DNA of 64,000 nucleotides from positions 23,884,603 through 23,948,602 of the forward strand of contig OX155967.1 in assembly GCA_944548615.1 (NCBI GenBank), written 5' to 3'. Position 1 is the first letter of the stretch, and every line of letters starts with the position of its first letter. The position numbers and the translations under genes are program-made. This document shows positions 10,610-21,728 of this stretch, piece after piece. Below the pieces are notes generated by a model. The model was not told where the DNA came from, did no database searches, and was given only the letters and a program-made list of their open reading frames with translations. This DNA comes from Micropterix aruncella (taxonomy: Eukaryota; Arthropoda; Insecta; Lepidoptera; Micropterigidae).

Positions 10610-11290
10610 ATGGGCACAGTGCAGTTGGGCCATTATGATCAATGCGTTAAGGTGGGCTCAACTCGTTGGATTAGGGTTAGGGTTACCCATCCAGTAGCCT
10701 GCACGCAGAAGGCCTGGGTAGGACTCTGTGCCTGCGGGCCAGTTTTCCTGGTAATCGCAATTCGGGCGCTCCTGGAAGGTTTGCGCAACTTGCGGCGTCA
10801 GACAATCGACTGTGCATTCCGACTGATAACCGGGGGAGTGTGGAAACGGCTTTGTTTCCTACAGAGCGTTGTTGTTAACCTTACGGCGACCGCTCTTGAA
10901 ACGACCAATCGGCTACCCGAAGAGCCGGGCAAAGGATGCCGTGGTCCGCAATAGATTCCGTAGACACCGAATCACCGCTTAATACGGGAGAGGACCGCGC
11001 AAGCGATCTCGATCCTGTAACCAGTCGGGAAGCAGGAGGTAATCAGAAGGTTAATTTCACATGGAGATATCCTTACAAGCTGGTAGTCAGGCGGCGAGGC
11101 TGTCCGCTGTGTACCTTTTCCGGATCCTCGGCGTAAGGCGTTGGCCTCTGACAGGCAGTTGGCGTAACTAGTCAGTGGATCGTTTACCGTCCCAAGTCTT
11201 CTGCGCTTACCTCACGGAGACAGAACGATTCAATATCGTTGAAACTTCCTGAGGTGACGGGTTCACCCGTTATAGTTAACAGCTCTAGTG
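10610..11290 (+). repeat. F1 family copy, A-B-C order
   Basis: Blocks A (10675-10830), B (10831-11220) and C (11221-11290, CTTCCTGAGGTGACGGG) follow in one orientation. The inverted second A block seen in other copies is missing. ATTAGGGTTAGGGTT at 10671 looks telomere-like but is only two repeats and belongs to the repeat. Confidence 0.65.
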
Positions 11291-11294
11291 TTCC

Positions 11295-11860
11295 TTAAGG
11301 CGTGGTTAATTTGTCAGGCCCCGGCTTTTTAGGATTCTGCCAATCCTCTCTATAGACGCATTTTTGCGTCCTTTTGACATCGTGTTTGACATCACTGGCT
11401 CTTAGATTATTTCGCCCGTATGTAATTTCCATCCTGACGCACATTCTAATGGCGTATAATCGTAATTTTATCGACCGTGTTCCGTTCCGTTCGGGCGCCA
11501 GTTGGCCCTTTGTCGCGCCCAACTCGCCTGCTCTATTGACACGGCAACCTTGACTTAGCGACGACTCGATGCCGGAGCGGCGGGAGGAAGGCGGCTTTAA
11601 CAGCGTTGTAATGACTAAGATTACCTTTTTATGCTGGGCCATTGTAGTCCTCACTTTAGGCTGCACGCGATCATGTTATTCGCCATACATATCTCTCCAG
11701 TCAAATCAGAGTGCTTATACAATGGATTTACTACTATACTTATTGTGAAATAAATACCGGTAGCTATGAGACTGAGACTTTTCCAGCAAGTAGCGAAAGA
11801 CTTATGGAAGGATTTTGATATCCCTTCGGAAAGGATTTTGAAATCCCTTCCCATGACTGA
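11295..11860. other. Unassigned; GC-rich patch at 11500-11600
   Basis: A minus-strand frame spans 11295-11666 but has no recognisable domain and an Arg-rich low-conservation look. I see no gene. The patch may be the end of a further repeat. Confidence 0.25.
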
Positions 11861-11867
11861 AAGAATC

Positions 11868-12385
11868 AGCTGGTATAACGATCACATATCGTTACACCAG
11901 CCTGGAGTGACGGGTTCTCCCGATGTAGTCGACACAGCCCCACCGTGCAGACATACTTAGATAGCGAACGGTTACGTGCAGCTTGGGCCACAAGATCTGT
12001 TGTGTACTCGGATCGGTTCAAGTCCTATTCAACAGCAGCCTCCTCGTGTGGAAAGCTACCCAGGTTAAAACTCTCGTCTCAGGCCTCACGGCTATTGAAT
12101 CGATTTCTCCTGGGGGATTGCCTCCTGGCGCTAGTGGACGATTTGCGCACCGTTCGGCGACGCTAATCGGTTGTGCACCCTGACTAATTGCTGAAGGAGT
12201 CTGGGGAGTGTCTCGTAAGCAGCGGGGGTGGATGTTGATTTGCCGTCGAACACTATTGGAATGACCAATTGGATCCTGAATTCAGAGCCAGCCAAAAGAT
12301 GAGATTAGTCCGCGATATATTCAAAGTGAATCACCGCTGAATTTACGGCAGGAGGAGGCCGCGTAAGCGACTTCGATCCCATAAC
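11868..12385 (+). repeat. F1 family copy, left part
   Basis: A C-block piece (GAGTGACGGGTT...GTAGTCGACA) at 11905-11935 is followed by diverged A and B blocks at 12075-12385, ending at GCGACTTCGATCCCATAAC. The B block resumes after the LINE insertion at 12971 with AACCAGTCGGGAGG. Confidence 0.6.
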
Positions 12386-12969
12386 AATTTCAATTCAATT
12401 TCGTGTGCCACCGCGACTAACGAGGAGCTCTCAAACATTTTCGGTTGTCGCTTGCAATAACAACATCGGGTCGAATAGACCTCTTGCCAGAATGTATCGC
12501 GTTTTTGATAAATCGTGTAAAGGATTAGATGTATTTTATGATTCCCTAAATATAATAAAAGATTCGATCATACCTAGCATATCTCCTACTTTTTAAGATT
12601 TCACTAACTGCCATCCTAATGTAGTGTATTATATGATTATGATATTATAACATACTATTGTATTATATCATATTATATATAGTAAATATTATTATCCAAT
12701 TACTCGTACTTTTATTTTGCTCTATCCAAATAACCTTATTAACAACTTATTTAATTATTTCTTTTCTTACCCTTATATTATTATTAGCTTTATTATATAT
12801 ATATTTTTCTACTATCAACGTGTTCATGTTATTTCTATGTTAATGTGTAATGCAAGCATTGCAAACTATTCATAGGATAGTAAATTTGTTTCGTTTAAAT
12901 ATGTTTTTAAGATACTATTATCATATATTTACTATCTGTAAGTTTGCTATAAAATAAAATAAAATAAAA
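12386..12969 (+). mobile_element. 5'-truncated LINE inserted in F1
   Basis: The frame at 12405-12596 gives RTRSSQTFSVVACNNN-like residues, NRPLARMYRVFDK and a closing IIKDS, the C-terminal signature of a Jockey/CR1-like ORF2. It is followed by the same 3' UTR as 1436-1595 and a tail of TAAAA units. The F1 B block is cut between CCCATAAC and AACCAGTC, so the insertion and a short duplication of (T)AAC can be read directly. Confidence 0.75.
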
Positions 12970-12970
12970 T

Positions 12971-13540
12971 AACCAGTCGGGAGGAAGGAGATATCCTGAA
13001 GGTTAATTCCAGACAGAGATATCCGACCAATACTGGTAGCCAGGGGCGAGGTGGCCCCACTGGTTTACCTTCCTAGTGCCTCGCCGTAAGGCGTTGGACT
13101 CTGGCGGGTTCGTCGCTTTGCTGGACGGTAGGTTTGTACCGTCCCAAAGTCTTCTACTCTCACCTCACGGAAGACAGAACGATCACATATCGTGAAAACT
13201 TCCTGAGGTGACGGTTCGTTCTTTGTAGTTGACAACTCAAGCTGTGTAGACATACAGACATAGACATCCTTCAAACGGAGATATCCTTCTAAAACTGGTA
13301 GTCAGGGGGTGAGGCTGCCCGCTGGGTACCTTTCCCGGTGCCTCGCCGTAAGGCATTGGCCTCTGACGGGCACGTTGGCTTAGCTGGACGATAGGTTTGT
13401 ATTCGTCTCCAAAGTCTTCTACGCTCACCTCACGGGAAATAGAACGATCAGTATTGTTAAAACTTCCCCGAGGTGACGGGTTCGCCCGTGGTAGTCGACA
13501 CCTCCGTGGTAGTGTGCAAACATACAGTGAAGCCGCACCA
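12971..13540 (+). repeat. F1 family, tandemly duplicated B-C segment
   Basis: Continuation of the interrupted F1 copy. The segment GAGATATCC...TCGCCGTAAGGCGTTGG...AAGTCTTCTAC...CTTCCTGAGGTGACGG is present twice, with matching points about 262 bp apart (13082 and 13344). The second copy ends near 13540. Confidence 0.65.
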
Positions 13541-13891
13541 ATTGGGTTACGTGTGCAGCTTTGTGCGGACTCCTAAAAAGCCGGACTTAGGCTTGATTGA
13601 TCAATAGTGAAAATGGCGTATACCAGATGACGTCATATTTCTATCACTTTCGCATTCCATGTTCCAGTGTTGGGCAAAATTTAGTCGACTAACGATTGAC
13701 GATTGAATACCTTAATCGTGATTGACGACTAACTATTGATTCCTTTAATCGTCAATCGGCGATTAGCGATTGGTTAGTTTCAATCGTTAGTCACGATTGA
13801 CGATTAAACGCTTGCGATTGATTTTCGCGACAGCGGTCAACTTAAGTTTTGCATTTTTTTGGTCGGTCGGTGCGACGCGACCGCAAACGCA

Positions 13892-15812
13892 ATCAGAATC
13901 AGAATCAGAAAGGTCTTTATTATTTCTCATTTCTTAATTACAACAATGCTATTATAAGGCGCTAAATTCTCTTGATTTGTCCTTAGTGGATCTAACAAGT
14001 CATGTTATGTTTATCCTAATGTAAGCGTTAACATCATTTATTGTTAGTAGCTAGAAAATCTACTGGGGATTACCAGGTGACAATCTCTTGCTGATTGGTT
14101 TTGCCCGTTCTCTTTTATTTCCATAGGGGATGTCCCCTAGTCTGGTGTTAGGTAGTAAAACATTGTGTTGATTTTGTTTGACGTATGGGGTTCCCGGGTC
14201 CGTAAGGCCCTCAACATCCTCACCGCGTACCTTGTCTAACATATCGCGGTGTAGGTGCTGAACGCGCACTTGCCAGGGGTCCTCGTCGAGTATATCCATA
14301 AGGATATGTGTCGGGAGATCCCGGGGAAGGCCAGCCGCCGTTTTAAGTGCCATACGGTATTGGCGTTCTATCTTAGTGTAGTTGCTTGGGCTAACTCTAG
14401 GTGCGAGTTGCACTATCCCATAGTCTAAGATCGGTAGCAGGCAGGTTTTTATGATCAGAAGTTTGACCTCAAGGTCTGTTTTGGCATACCATCCTATTAT
14501 GGGAGAGAGCATACCACGTACTTGTTTTGCTTTTTTCACTACTTGGTTTACGTGATCTTTCATACAGAGTGTTTTGTCCATGAGTACACCAAGGTAGCGC
14601 AAACACTTTTTGTAAGGTAACAATTGACCGCACTTCAGTTTCACTGTGGGCTTATATCGTCTTTTCTTTGTAAACATTATGCACTCGGTTTTTTCAATGT
14701 TGCAGCGTAGGCCCCATCGTTGGTAGTATTCTATGACATCATCGGCAGCCCAACCAGCACGCATTGTTGCAAAGTCTGGTATACTCGATGTGTTAATTAT
14801 GCAAAGGTCGTCTGCATATTGGGACAGCTTGGTGCCAGCTGTGTTATTGGGTATGTCATGGACATACAAATTGAAGATTAGGGGTCCCAGAATGGAGCCT
14901 TGTGGGACTCCATGTGGCACTGGTTTTATGGTTCCTCGAGTTGTGCGGAAGCGTCCTCTAGTGTGTCTGTTTGAGAGATAATTCTCTACCAGCTTTGTGT
15001 AGTTGCAGGCGACACCTGCGGTCTGCATCTTTTTTGTGAGGCCTCGGTGATTGATGGAGTCAAAAGCTTTGCTAAGATCAGTACTAATCATGGCGGCACT
15101 CTCGTTGTTTTCTAGCGCATCAGTGATGATTTTAGCTGTGCGTAGTATTTGTGTGCCGGTGCCGCGTTTGTGTGTGAAGCCGTGCTGATGAGTTGGAATC
15201 ATGTTGCTGACTTGTGGCAATAGTCTCCAATACATTATTCTTTCGCAGATTTTCCCCATAATATTTAGTAAGGTGATAGGTCTATAAGATGAAAGGTCTT
15301 TGTAGTTTTTGCCGGCTTTGTGCAAGAAAATGCACTCGCCGATTTTCCATCTATCGGGGTAGTATCCGGTGGTCAATGTGTAATTGACTATCTTGCGGAT
15401 GTGGTTCCATAGTGCTGGGCCAGCTAGTTTAATTGCACCGATACGAATATTGTCGGGTCCCGGAGCTTTGTGGTTTTTGAAAGAGTATATGGCGTCTTTG
15501 ATTTCGTTGAAAGAAGCTTTCGCTAACGGTTGGTATGGTGTGGTAGTTTCTGTACATTGGTCATCCTGGTTTATTTCTGCTTCAGTGACGATGGCTTTAT
15601 CTACTAGTTTATCAATAGTGTCTTCCTCGCTGTTGCAGTTCGGTAATGTGGGAAGTCTTTGTGGTGGTTTTTTGAGTGATTTTTGTATTTTCCAAAGACT
15701 TGCTCTATTTTCTGTTTTATCGTGCATTGCCTTGAGCCAACCTTTCTCGCGATATTGTGTAGTTCTTTAGACAAGTTGTGTTTGGCGTAGTTGTATTCTG
15801 TTCTTGTATAGC
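13892..15812 (-). mobile_element. 5'-truncated Jockey-group LINE
   Basis: Minus-strand insertion inside the hAT-type MITE. It has the reverse transcriptase frame 15727-14060, a 3' UTR of about 140 bp, and a 3' tail made of TTCTGA repeats (13892-13912 on the plus strand). Residues matching the region just before the RT (EYNYAKHNLSKEL) are in a different frame at 15770-15830, so a frameshift lies near 15750. The 5' break is near 15812. Endonuclease and ORF1 are absent. Confidence 0.8.
14060..15727 (-). CDS. LINE reverse transcriptase, 555-codon open frame
   Basis: This is the longest open frame in the window. In order from the N-terminus: HKAPGPDNI (thumb/fingers lead), LSSYRPITLLNIMGKICE, QHGFTHKRGTGTQI, STDLSKAFDSINH (motif A, catalytic Asp), GVPQGSILGPLIFNLYV (motif B), QYADDLCI (motif C, the DD pair), then the KYLGV-like block LRYLGVLMDK and a C-terminal domain. 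All the RT catalytic Asp residues are kept. The protein would copy LINE RNA at a nicked target, but it starts inside the linker after the missing endonuclease, so it cannot act alone. The Met is simply the first in the frame. The clade is within the Jockey/R1/LOA group; I cannot decide which. Confidence 0.85.
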   Translation of the reverse strand: MHDKTENRASLWKIQKSLKKPPQRLPTLPNCNSEEDTIDKLVDKAIVTEAEINQDDQCTETTTPYQPLAKASFNEIKDAIYSFKNHKAPGPDNIRIGAIKLAGPALWNHIRKIVNYTLTTGYYPDRWKIGECIFLHKAGKNYKDLSSYRPITLLNIMGKICERIMYWRLLPQVSNMIPTHQHGFTHKRGTGTQILRTAKIITDALENNESAAMISTDLSKAFDSINHRGLTKKMQTAGVACNYTKLVENYLSNRHTRGRFRTTRGTIKPVPHGVPQGSILGPLIFNLYVHDIPNNTAGTKLSQYADDLCIINTSSIPDFATMRAGWAADDVIEYYQRWGLRCNIEKTECIMFTKKRRYKPTVKLKCGQLLPYKKCLRYLGVLMDKTLCMKDHVNQVVKKAKQVRGMLSPIIGWYAKTDLEVKLLIIKTCLLPILDYGIVQLAPRVSPSNYTKIERQYRMALKTAAGLPRDLPTHILMDILDEDPWQVRVQHLHRDMLDKVRGEDVEGLTDPGTPYVKQNQHNVLLPNTRLGDIPYGNKRERAKPISKRLSPGNPQ

Positions 15813-16054
15813 AACCGCGAACGCGACCGCTATCGCGAACGCTACCGTCCGACCGAAGAGAAAGAATTTTTGGGTGGTATCTAAAGAGCAAGTTAGTCGC
15901 GATTGACGATTGACGATTAATGACTAATTGATTTAGTCGCGATTACTTCAATCGTGATTAACGTTAGTTGCGACTAAATTAATAGTGACTAAATCAATCG
16001 TGATTGATTAGTCGATTGAAATATTCAATCGATTGACCCAATACTGCCATGTTT

Positions 16055-17570
16055 GAATGTCCAATGAAAAGCGATATCGATAAAAAAAATATAGATTGAA
16101 TTATCCCCCCCCCCCCCCCCCCATCCCCACGCCCTCGTCCCATCACACAGCTAGAAAGATAGCGGAATAGCTCTTCAAACAGCTGTTCTAATGATCTGGC
16201 ATTTCGCGATAACGTCAAAATATAGTGACAAGCAGAGATGCCCTTGTCGATATAACATTTTATTATCAAGATAAGTAAATCACAATATTAGGGCTAAATC
16301 AACTTCCGCAAATTGCGTGTATTCTCTCTAAATGTCAGACAAGGTTAAATAAAATTAACGCATTTAAATTCGAATATTAAAAAAAAAATAAAGCTAAAAA
16401 ATGCGGAACAGGACCGACGCGATTGGATCCGGTTTATGGAATTACATCCATCCATCTATTATTACAACCAGAAGTCTCTTTTTCCAGTTTTCTTCTTCCG
16501 GATATTACCAGGAATTTTTCGGACTGAAATTCTGTATTGTAAAAAAATTACCGCATTTTGTTACAGAAAAGCATTTTTGTTTGTATTCTTTATTGTAAAA
16601 TTCCCCAATGGACTGGTTTATTATCATACGACAATCTCTTATAACCAACCCTACGATGAAGTGTTTATATGTATGTGTGCGTGTAACACGTGTGTATATT
16701 CTTATTGCATTGATTTTTAGCAGTGTTTTTCAACCAGAGACTTCCGGGGGGTCGGATGCTCTCATAAAATAAAAACCGATAATATTACAAAATCTTTATT
16801 AAAATATGCAAATATTAAAATATACAAATATTTACAGTTTCTGAAGAGAAACATATTTAGTATATGTTTTTGCTATATTTTTTACAAAACTTCTTCTTGA
16901 TCTAAGATAGAAACAGGTAGGTACAGCTTCGAAAGTAAAAAACTGCTAAAATTAATGTGGTTTTCGCCATTGCTTTTACAAAAAAAAAAAAAACAATGCT
17001 TTTGATTACGGCTGTGGAAGAGAGACTAAAGGGGGGTCGAGAGAACTAGTTCTGTGTTTGGATTTTCCCTTGAATATATAGATGCTAGTATAGAGTTATA
17101 GTTCTTAAAATTCGGCTTCACATTCTAGACCTGCAATAAAGTCGAAGTACTTACGTAACTAGCATGCATAATATTGCGCAATATACAAAAAACTTTAACA
17201 ATCAATTAATTTAGGATCGTCTGGCGTCACCGACTAATGTACTCATATTTGCATATCAATCGTTTAGACATATATTGTAATACAAATATATACAGCATTT
17301 TAAGAGACCCATTTAAAAAACTTCTACAGGCTCATTGTACTGCAAACCAGTTTTTTTCGAAATGGCATTGAAATTATGATAACCATTATTGCGCACTTTA
17401 TTATATGTATTTTATATGTATATCTGTAAATACATGTACTTGTTCTGTGATAAGAATAAACTTCAGATAATTATGTATTGCAGAAATACAAGATTATAGG
17501 CTTTTATTAATAATTGCATAATTAGAATTGAGATAATATTATATATTTACCCCCCCCCCCCCCATCCGTC
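16055..17570. other. Unassigned; two poly-C tracts
   Basis: AT-rich, no gene recognised. It holds C homopolymers of 18 (16105-16122) and 14 (17550-17563) bases and a 14-A run near 16980. Frames at 16401-16720 show no domain. Confidence 0.3.
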
Positions 17571-17575
17571 TTTAA

Positions 17576-17888
17576 AGGGCTCTCTAGACAATCAAGCATG
17601 CTTGTCAAGCTTCGCGTCGCGTGCTGGGAGGGGATCGTAAACCGTAGGAAATATACGAATATATTTTTTCAATATTTAAGCAAAATTATAATTTTGTAGT
17701 TTTATACCAGGGAGTCACGTTAATTAGATGTAATGGAATGAATGGCGTGACTCCCTGGTATAAAACTATAACATTAGGCACTTTTGGTAAATATAAAAAA
17801 TATATATTTGCATATTTCCTGCTGTTTACGATCCCCTCCCAGCACGCGACGCGATGCTTGAAAAGCATGCTTATTCGTCTAGAGCCCC
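17576..17888. mobile_element. F2 hairpin MITE, copy 1
   Basis: Nearly the whole 313 bp folds on itself: GGGCTCTCTAGAC, CAAGCATGCTTG, GGGAGGGGATCGTAAACCG, TTTTATACCAGGGAGTCACG and their complements. Flanking TAA on both sides fits a 3-bp target duplication, as in PIF/Harbinger MITEs. Sister copies: 20143-20450, 36751-37059, 56134-56443. Confidence 0.8.
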
Positions 17889-17939
17889 TAACACTCTGGG
17901 CCAAGATCTAGCTGGCTCATCGTACTAACATATTGGAGT

Positions 17940-18290
17940 TTTAAATCACGAGCGAATTTCCCTGTGTGTCTGTGTGTATTCCTCCACGATAGCGCCTAAA
18001 CGCTTCATCATCTCGAGCTGAAATTTGGCATGCAGGCATCATTTGGTAATGGCAAGAGTTGAAAAGATTGTGGTTGAAATCGGTCCACCAGGGGCGCGCT
18101 AGTCACACTCCAATCTCGAAATATTGAACTTAAAGACTTGAAATTCGGGCCAAAACCACATTGTGAAATTTTGGTTGGAATATATCCATATACAAGCGAC
18201 ACAAATATTTTTTTATAACTCCGCCATATTTAAGAAAATACTACATCATATTGGAAAAGCACCATTTGTATATTGAATACTACAAAATGA
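17940..18290 (-). repeat. Interspersed repeat F7 (copy 2)
   Basis: Reverse-strand match to 7055-7380: GTGTGTATTCCTCCACGATAG, GAAATTTGGCATGCAGGCAT, CGGTCCACCAGGG and CAATCTCGAAATATTG, in that order on the plus strand. Confidence 0.65.
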
Positions 18291-18620
18291 TATGAAACTA
18301 CTACGAGAATTCTAATAGGGAGGGTGGGGAGGTTTGACGCGTGGGGGGAGAGGGGGGGGGGTGGACCTGGCGAAAAGGGGAGGAAGGGGGCGAGGGTTGC
18401 AGGGGAAGGGGGGCTGTCTACTTGCCGGAAAAGTCTTGGGTGACCCAACCGATTTATTGTACTAGTGACAAGGTTTTGCTAGACAACCCGGCGGCGGTGT
18501 ACGGTGTACTACGTGTAACCTTCCATTTAAATCACATTTCGATTAAATAACTGATGCAGGTGCACAATTTTACGATGGGATCTTAGTTGTATGCGTATGC
18601 GTCTTGCTGGTGTTGACAAG
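18291..18620. other. G-rich patch, no gene
   Basis: A strongly G-skewed stretch at 18325-18415 keeps frames open on both strands. The Pro/Gly-rich translations are a base-composition effect. Confidence 0.3.
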
Positions 18621-18623
18621 TAA

Positions 18624-19974
18624 GGGGGCGTTCATATATTACGAAACATAATTTCTAAAGATTGTTGACCCTCCTTTCCCCCCATGTAACGCGCTGTTAC
18701 TTTTTTCTGTACCCTCCTTCTCCTCCCTGGACGTTACGTAACACTCAAGTGACCATTTTTACCTAAAAGTCACAAATATGTTGCGTAAAGTACCGGAAAG
18801 TCGCTAAAATACTGTTATTGTTTTAATTGCGTTTGCGGTAATAATCTATACTAATATTATAAAGAGGTAAAGTTTGTGAGGTTGTAGGAAGTAATCTCTG
18901 GATCTACTGAACCGATTTAGATTTTTTTTAACCAATAGAAAGCCACGTTATTTGTGAGTGTCATAGGTTATGTATTAATCCGAAAAATGAAAAGACTTTT
19001 TCGTGGTTGTCGGATTTGCAAAGTAAGTCGGAGAAAAAACGGTCGAATGAAAACGTTTCTTACGAACGCTGCTTTAACGATGAGAGATATATGATTGACT
19101 TCTAGAGAAAAGTTGTAGAGCTTGGTAATGCCTACAAAAAAGTCAGCGACAGCTTATGTCTAAATTTTATATTTAAGTCACAAACAGTAGTATTTTGTTA
19201 TATTAAAAAAATAATTTAAATCGTTAGGTCATGTTTATTGGTCATATTATCAACAATTATGAATTCATATCAAAATAAGTAAATTAATCTTTTCCCTTTT
19301 ACTGCATAAATGGTTAAAAAGATAAGACACTCACAAATAAGACACTCACAAGCAGACACTCACAAATAACGGTAATATAGTCAAATTGGCATTCAAATAC
19401 ATACATACATATGCAGTAAAAATATAACCCTTCTTTTGGCAGTCAGGAAATAAATCATAGCCCTCAGTACTAACCGAACCACACTCATAATTTCATCACA
19501 AGTAAAAAGTTTTACCGCCCAACGAAGTGGGCACGGGTCAGCTAGTAATAAATAAAACAAGAGATTTCTAACTCGCAATACATGCGTATATGGTTTATTT
19601 AATATATTTATATTGTTATTTAATAAACAATCACACATACATAATGTAATAAACATTTGCTAATAAACTTAAAATATATTTAAATTGGCTCAAAACAGTC
19701 CTAATAAACTTTTACTACTAATCTTACATTAAATTATGCCGTTTTCCTGACTTGGCCCTGTCCTTACATACATCTTTGGCTTCGTCCACCATTTTTCTTC
19801 TCATGCATTCTCCTATTTTAGCGTTTGTTTACTAATAAACTGTTAAAATAAAAAATAAAACAATGTTACGTAACGCGATGTTCGAACTCCCATCCCGCCC
19901 CTGTAATGCATCGTAACGTTTTACAAGACCCCCCCCCTCCCCCCAATTGCGTTACGTAATACTTGAACGTCCCC
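18624..19974. mobile_element. TAA-flanked TIR element hosting a Helitron
   Basis: The left end GGGGGCGTTCATATATTACG and right end CGTAATACTTGAACGTCCCC are inverted repeats, each flanked by TAA (18621-18623 and 19975-19977). Subterminal GTTACGTAAC motifs and C-runs mirror each other as well. A 3-bp TAA duplication and G-rich ends are typical of PIF/Harbinger MITEs; the superfamily is inferred. No transposase. A complete Helitron (18845-19545) lies inside, so the TIR element is older than the Helitron. Confidence 0.7.
18845..19545 (+). mobile_element. Non-autonomous Helitron, complete (F6)
   Basis: The 5' end TCTATACTAATATTATAAAG and 3' end with stem GCCCA/TGGGC and GGTCAGCTAG are both present; flanking bases are A before and T after, the usual Helitron A|T target with no duplication. 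701 bp, no Rep/helicase frame. Confidence 0.85.
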
Positions 19975-20142
19975 TAAGTTGGCATTGGTTATTGCTACGG
20001 TGCGTTTGCTTACTACAGAAGCACGAATCCAATTCGTGAACAGCAGGCCTAATTTGGCAGATAACCTCTTACTGACTATTATTGAATACGCAGTTAACTA
20101 TGTAATATATTATAGTTTCTCTCAAATAGCTGTAAAATATAA

Positions 20143-20450
20143 GGGGCTCTCTAGACGATCAAGCATCGCGTCGTGGGCTGGGAGGGGATCGTAAACCGCA
20201 GGAAATACGCAAATATTTTTTTTTATATTTACCAAAAATGCCTATTTTTCTAGTTTTATACTAGGGAATCACGTCATTCATCAATCAATTAAGTACATCT
20301 AATAAACGTGACTCCCTGGTATAAACTACAAAATAAGGCATTTTTGGTAAATATTTATAAAAAATATTTGCATATATCCTGCGGTTTACAATCCCTTCCC
20401 AGCCCGCGACGCGATGCTTGACAAGCATGCTTGATCGTCTAGAGAGCCAC
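20143..20450. mobile_element. F2 hairpin MITE, copy 2
   Basis: Same fold as copy 1; TAA precedes GGGGCTCTC and follows GAGAGCCAC. A block of about 16 bp (around CATGCTTGTCAAG) is missing from the left arm, so that arm is shorter. Confidence 0.8.
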
Positions 20451-21728
20451 TAAAACAACATAACAATCTACGGTCGACGTCTTTTACAGGAAAGAAAATA
20501 TTTTTCTATACTATATACAGCCTGTTCTTTTTCGACATGATCAAACTGGCAGCATAAACTACGTTAAAATTCATTAAAAAAAAACTACTAACTGCGGATC
20601 GATTTCCTTACTACTTTTAGATTTTCTACAGTTTTCAAATATATTTTGGAGACAAAATATGTTGTTAGTTTTTATTAAACTGCCACATTGTTTTTCATCG
20701 AACAGTTACCAAATTACTATGAATATGACGATAAAAGTCTGCTCTATAATTACTCTGCAAATATTATTTAATTGATTGAATTGTGGCCATAAAAATTGAT
20801 AAAACTGAAATATCAATATTTTTTTTACTTTTTTCTGAAGTAGGACGATAACAGTATATTTTTAATTGCTTCGTCGCATTGTACGACAGTTTATCCTTAA
20901 GAGCCGTATTACAAAATAGCGTAGGTATTCTTTTAAAATGAGTTGAAAAAATGAACGCATTTTTTTTTGGATGTAACTATAAAAGATAGGATAAATAAAT
21001 AAATAAATAAATAAATAACTATTCAACCCTGGGAGAAAAACCGCGGCACTGAGCGCTCTTCTCTTGCGCAAGCAAATATATACACAATTTCTAATTGTTT
21101 TTTGCAGTGTTTTCTCCTTTCTAATGACAATAATTTATATTATGTCGTATTGCTAAAAGAGCGAACTTTAATATAGTATAAGTATAATATAAGAATCTTA
21201 TTTTATTTCTGAGAAAACTAGAATGATACAGGAAGATTTTTTTTTAATTTTGTGTAATTGTAAGTAATGTATACCTTGGATATGTGGTCAAAAAACGAAA
21301 AAATTAAGCCGTAGTGTACATCAAGAATACATGACGGACATAAAAAAAAATAGTATACGGTTTTCGTTGTAGTGATATTACTGTATTAAGGAGCTCAAAG
21401 TTTGCCTTCCGAGCGTTTTACGAATAACGACTTTCGGAAAATGGGCTGAATAAGTAAATAATATTCGTTACATCTAAAATTAAAGGCCGCTATGGTCAAC
21501 ATCAAGAAATGGTCCAGGTAATTCAGTAATTAAAGTTTGTAGAAATCTCTTTATTTCTTGGAATTAGAACGCCAAAAATCCACTTTTCTTGCCTTTCTGG
21601 AAAAAATATGTGAACGGGCTCTTTATTAATTATAACACGTCAAAAAACCTCCATCTTTTTAGATTTACTGTATTCGTTTACAGAACATAGCAATTGAATA
21701 TTAGCGAAAATGAGGCCGAGGGGATCGC
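20451..21728. other. Unassigned AT-rich stretch
   Basis: No gene or repeat copy recognised apart from an AAAT microsatellite at 20993-21018. Confidence 0.3.

Larger units (their letters stand above)
13665..16046. mobile_element. hAT-type MITE split by a LINE
   Basis: The left end CAGTGTTGGGC and the right end CCCAATACTG (inverted CAGTATTGGG) carry many copies of ATCGATTGA/TAGTCG motifs inward on both sides. The flanks CCATGTTC (13657-13664) and CCATGTTT (16047-16054) match at 7 of 8 bases, as expected for a hAT 8-bp target duplication. No transposase is present. The middle is taken up by the LINE at 13892-15812. Confidence 0.8.

Noticed and set aside
10671..10690. Telomere-like TTAGGGTTAGGG
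   Set aside because: Only two repeats, of a type not used by insects (TTAGG), and inside an F1 copy.
14733..15770. Plus-strand frames opposite the LINE reverse transcriptase
   Set aside because: Shadows of the minus-strand RT frame.
18341..18550. Gly/Trp/Glu-rich frame and its Pro-rich complement
   Set aside because: Caused by a G-skewed low-complexity run.
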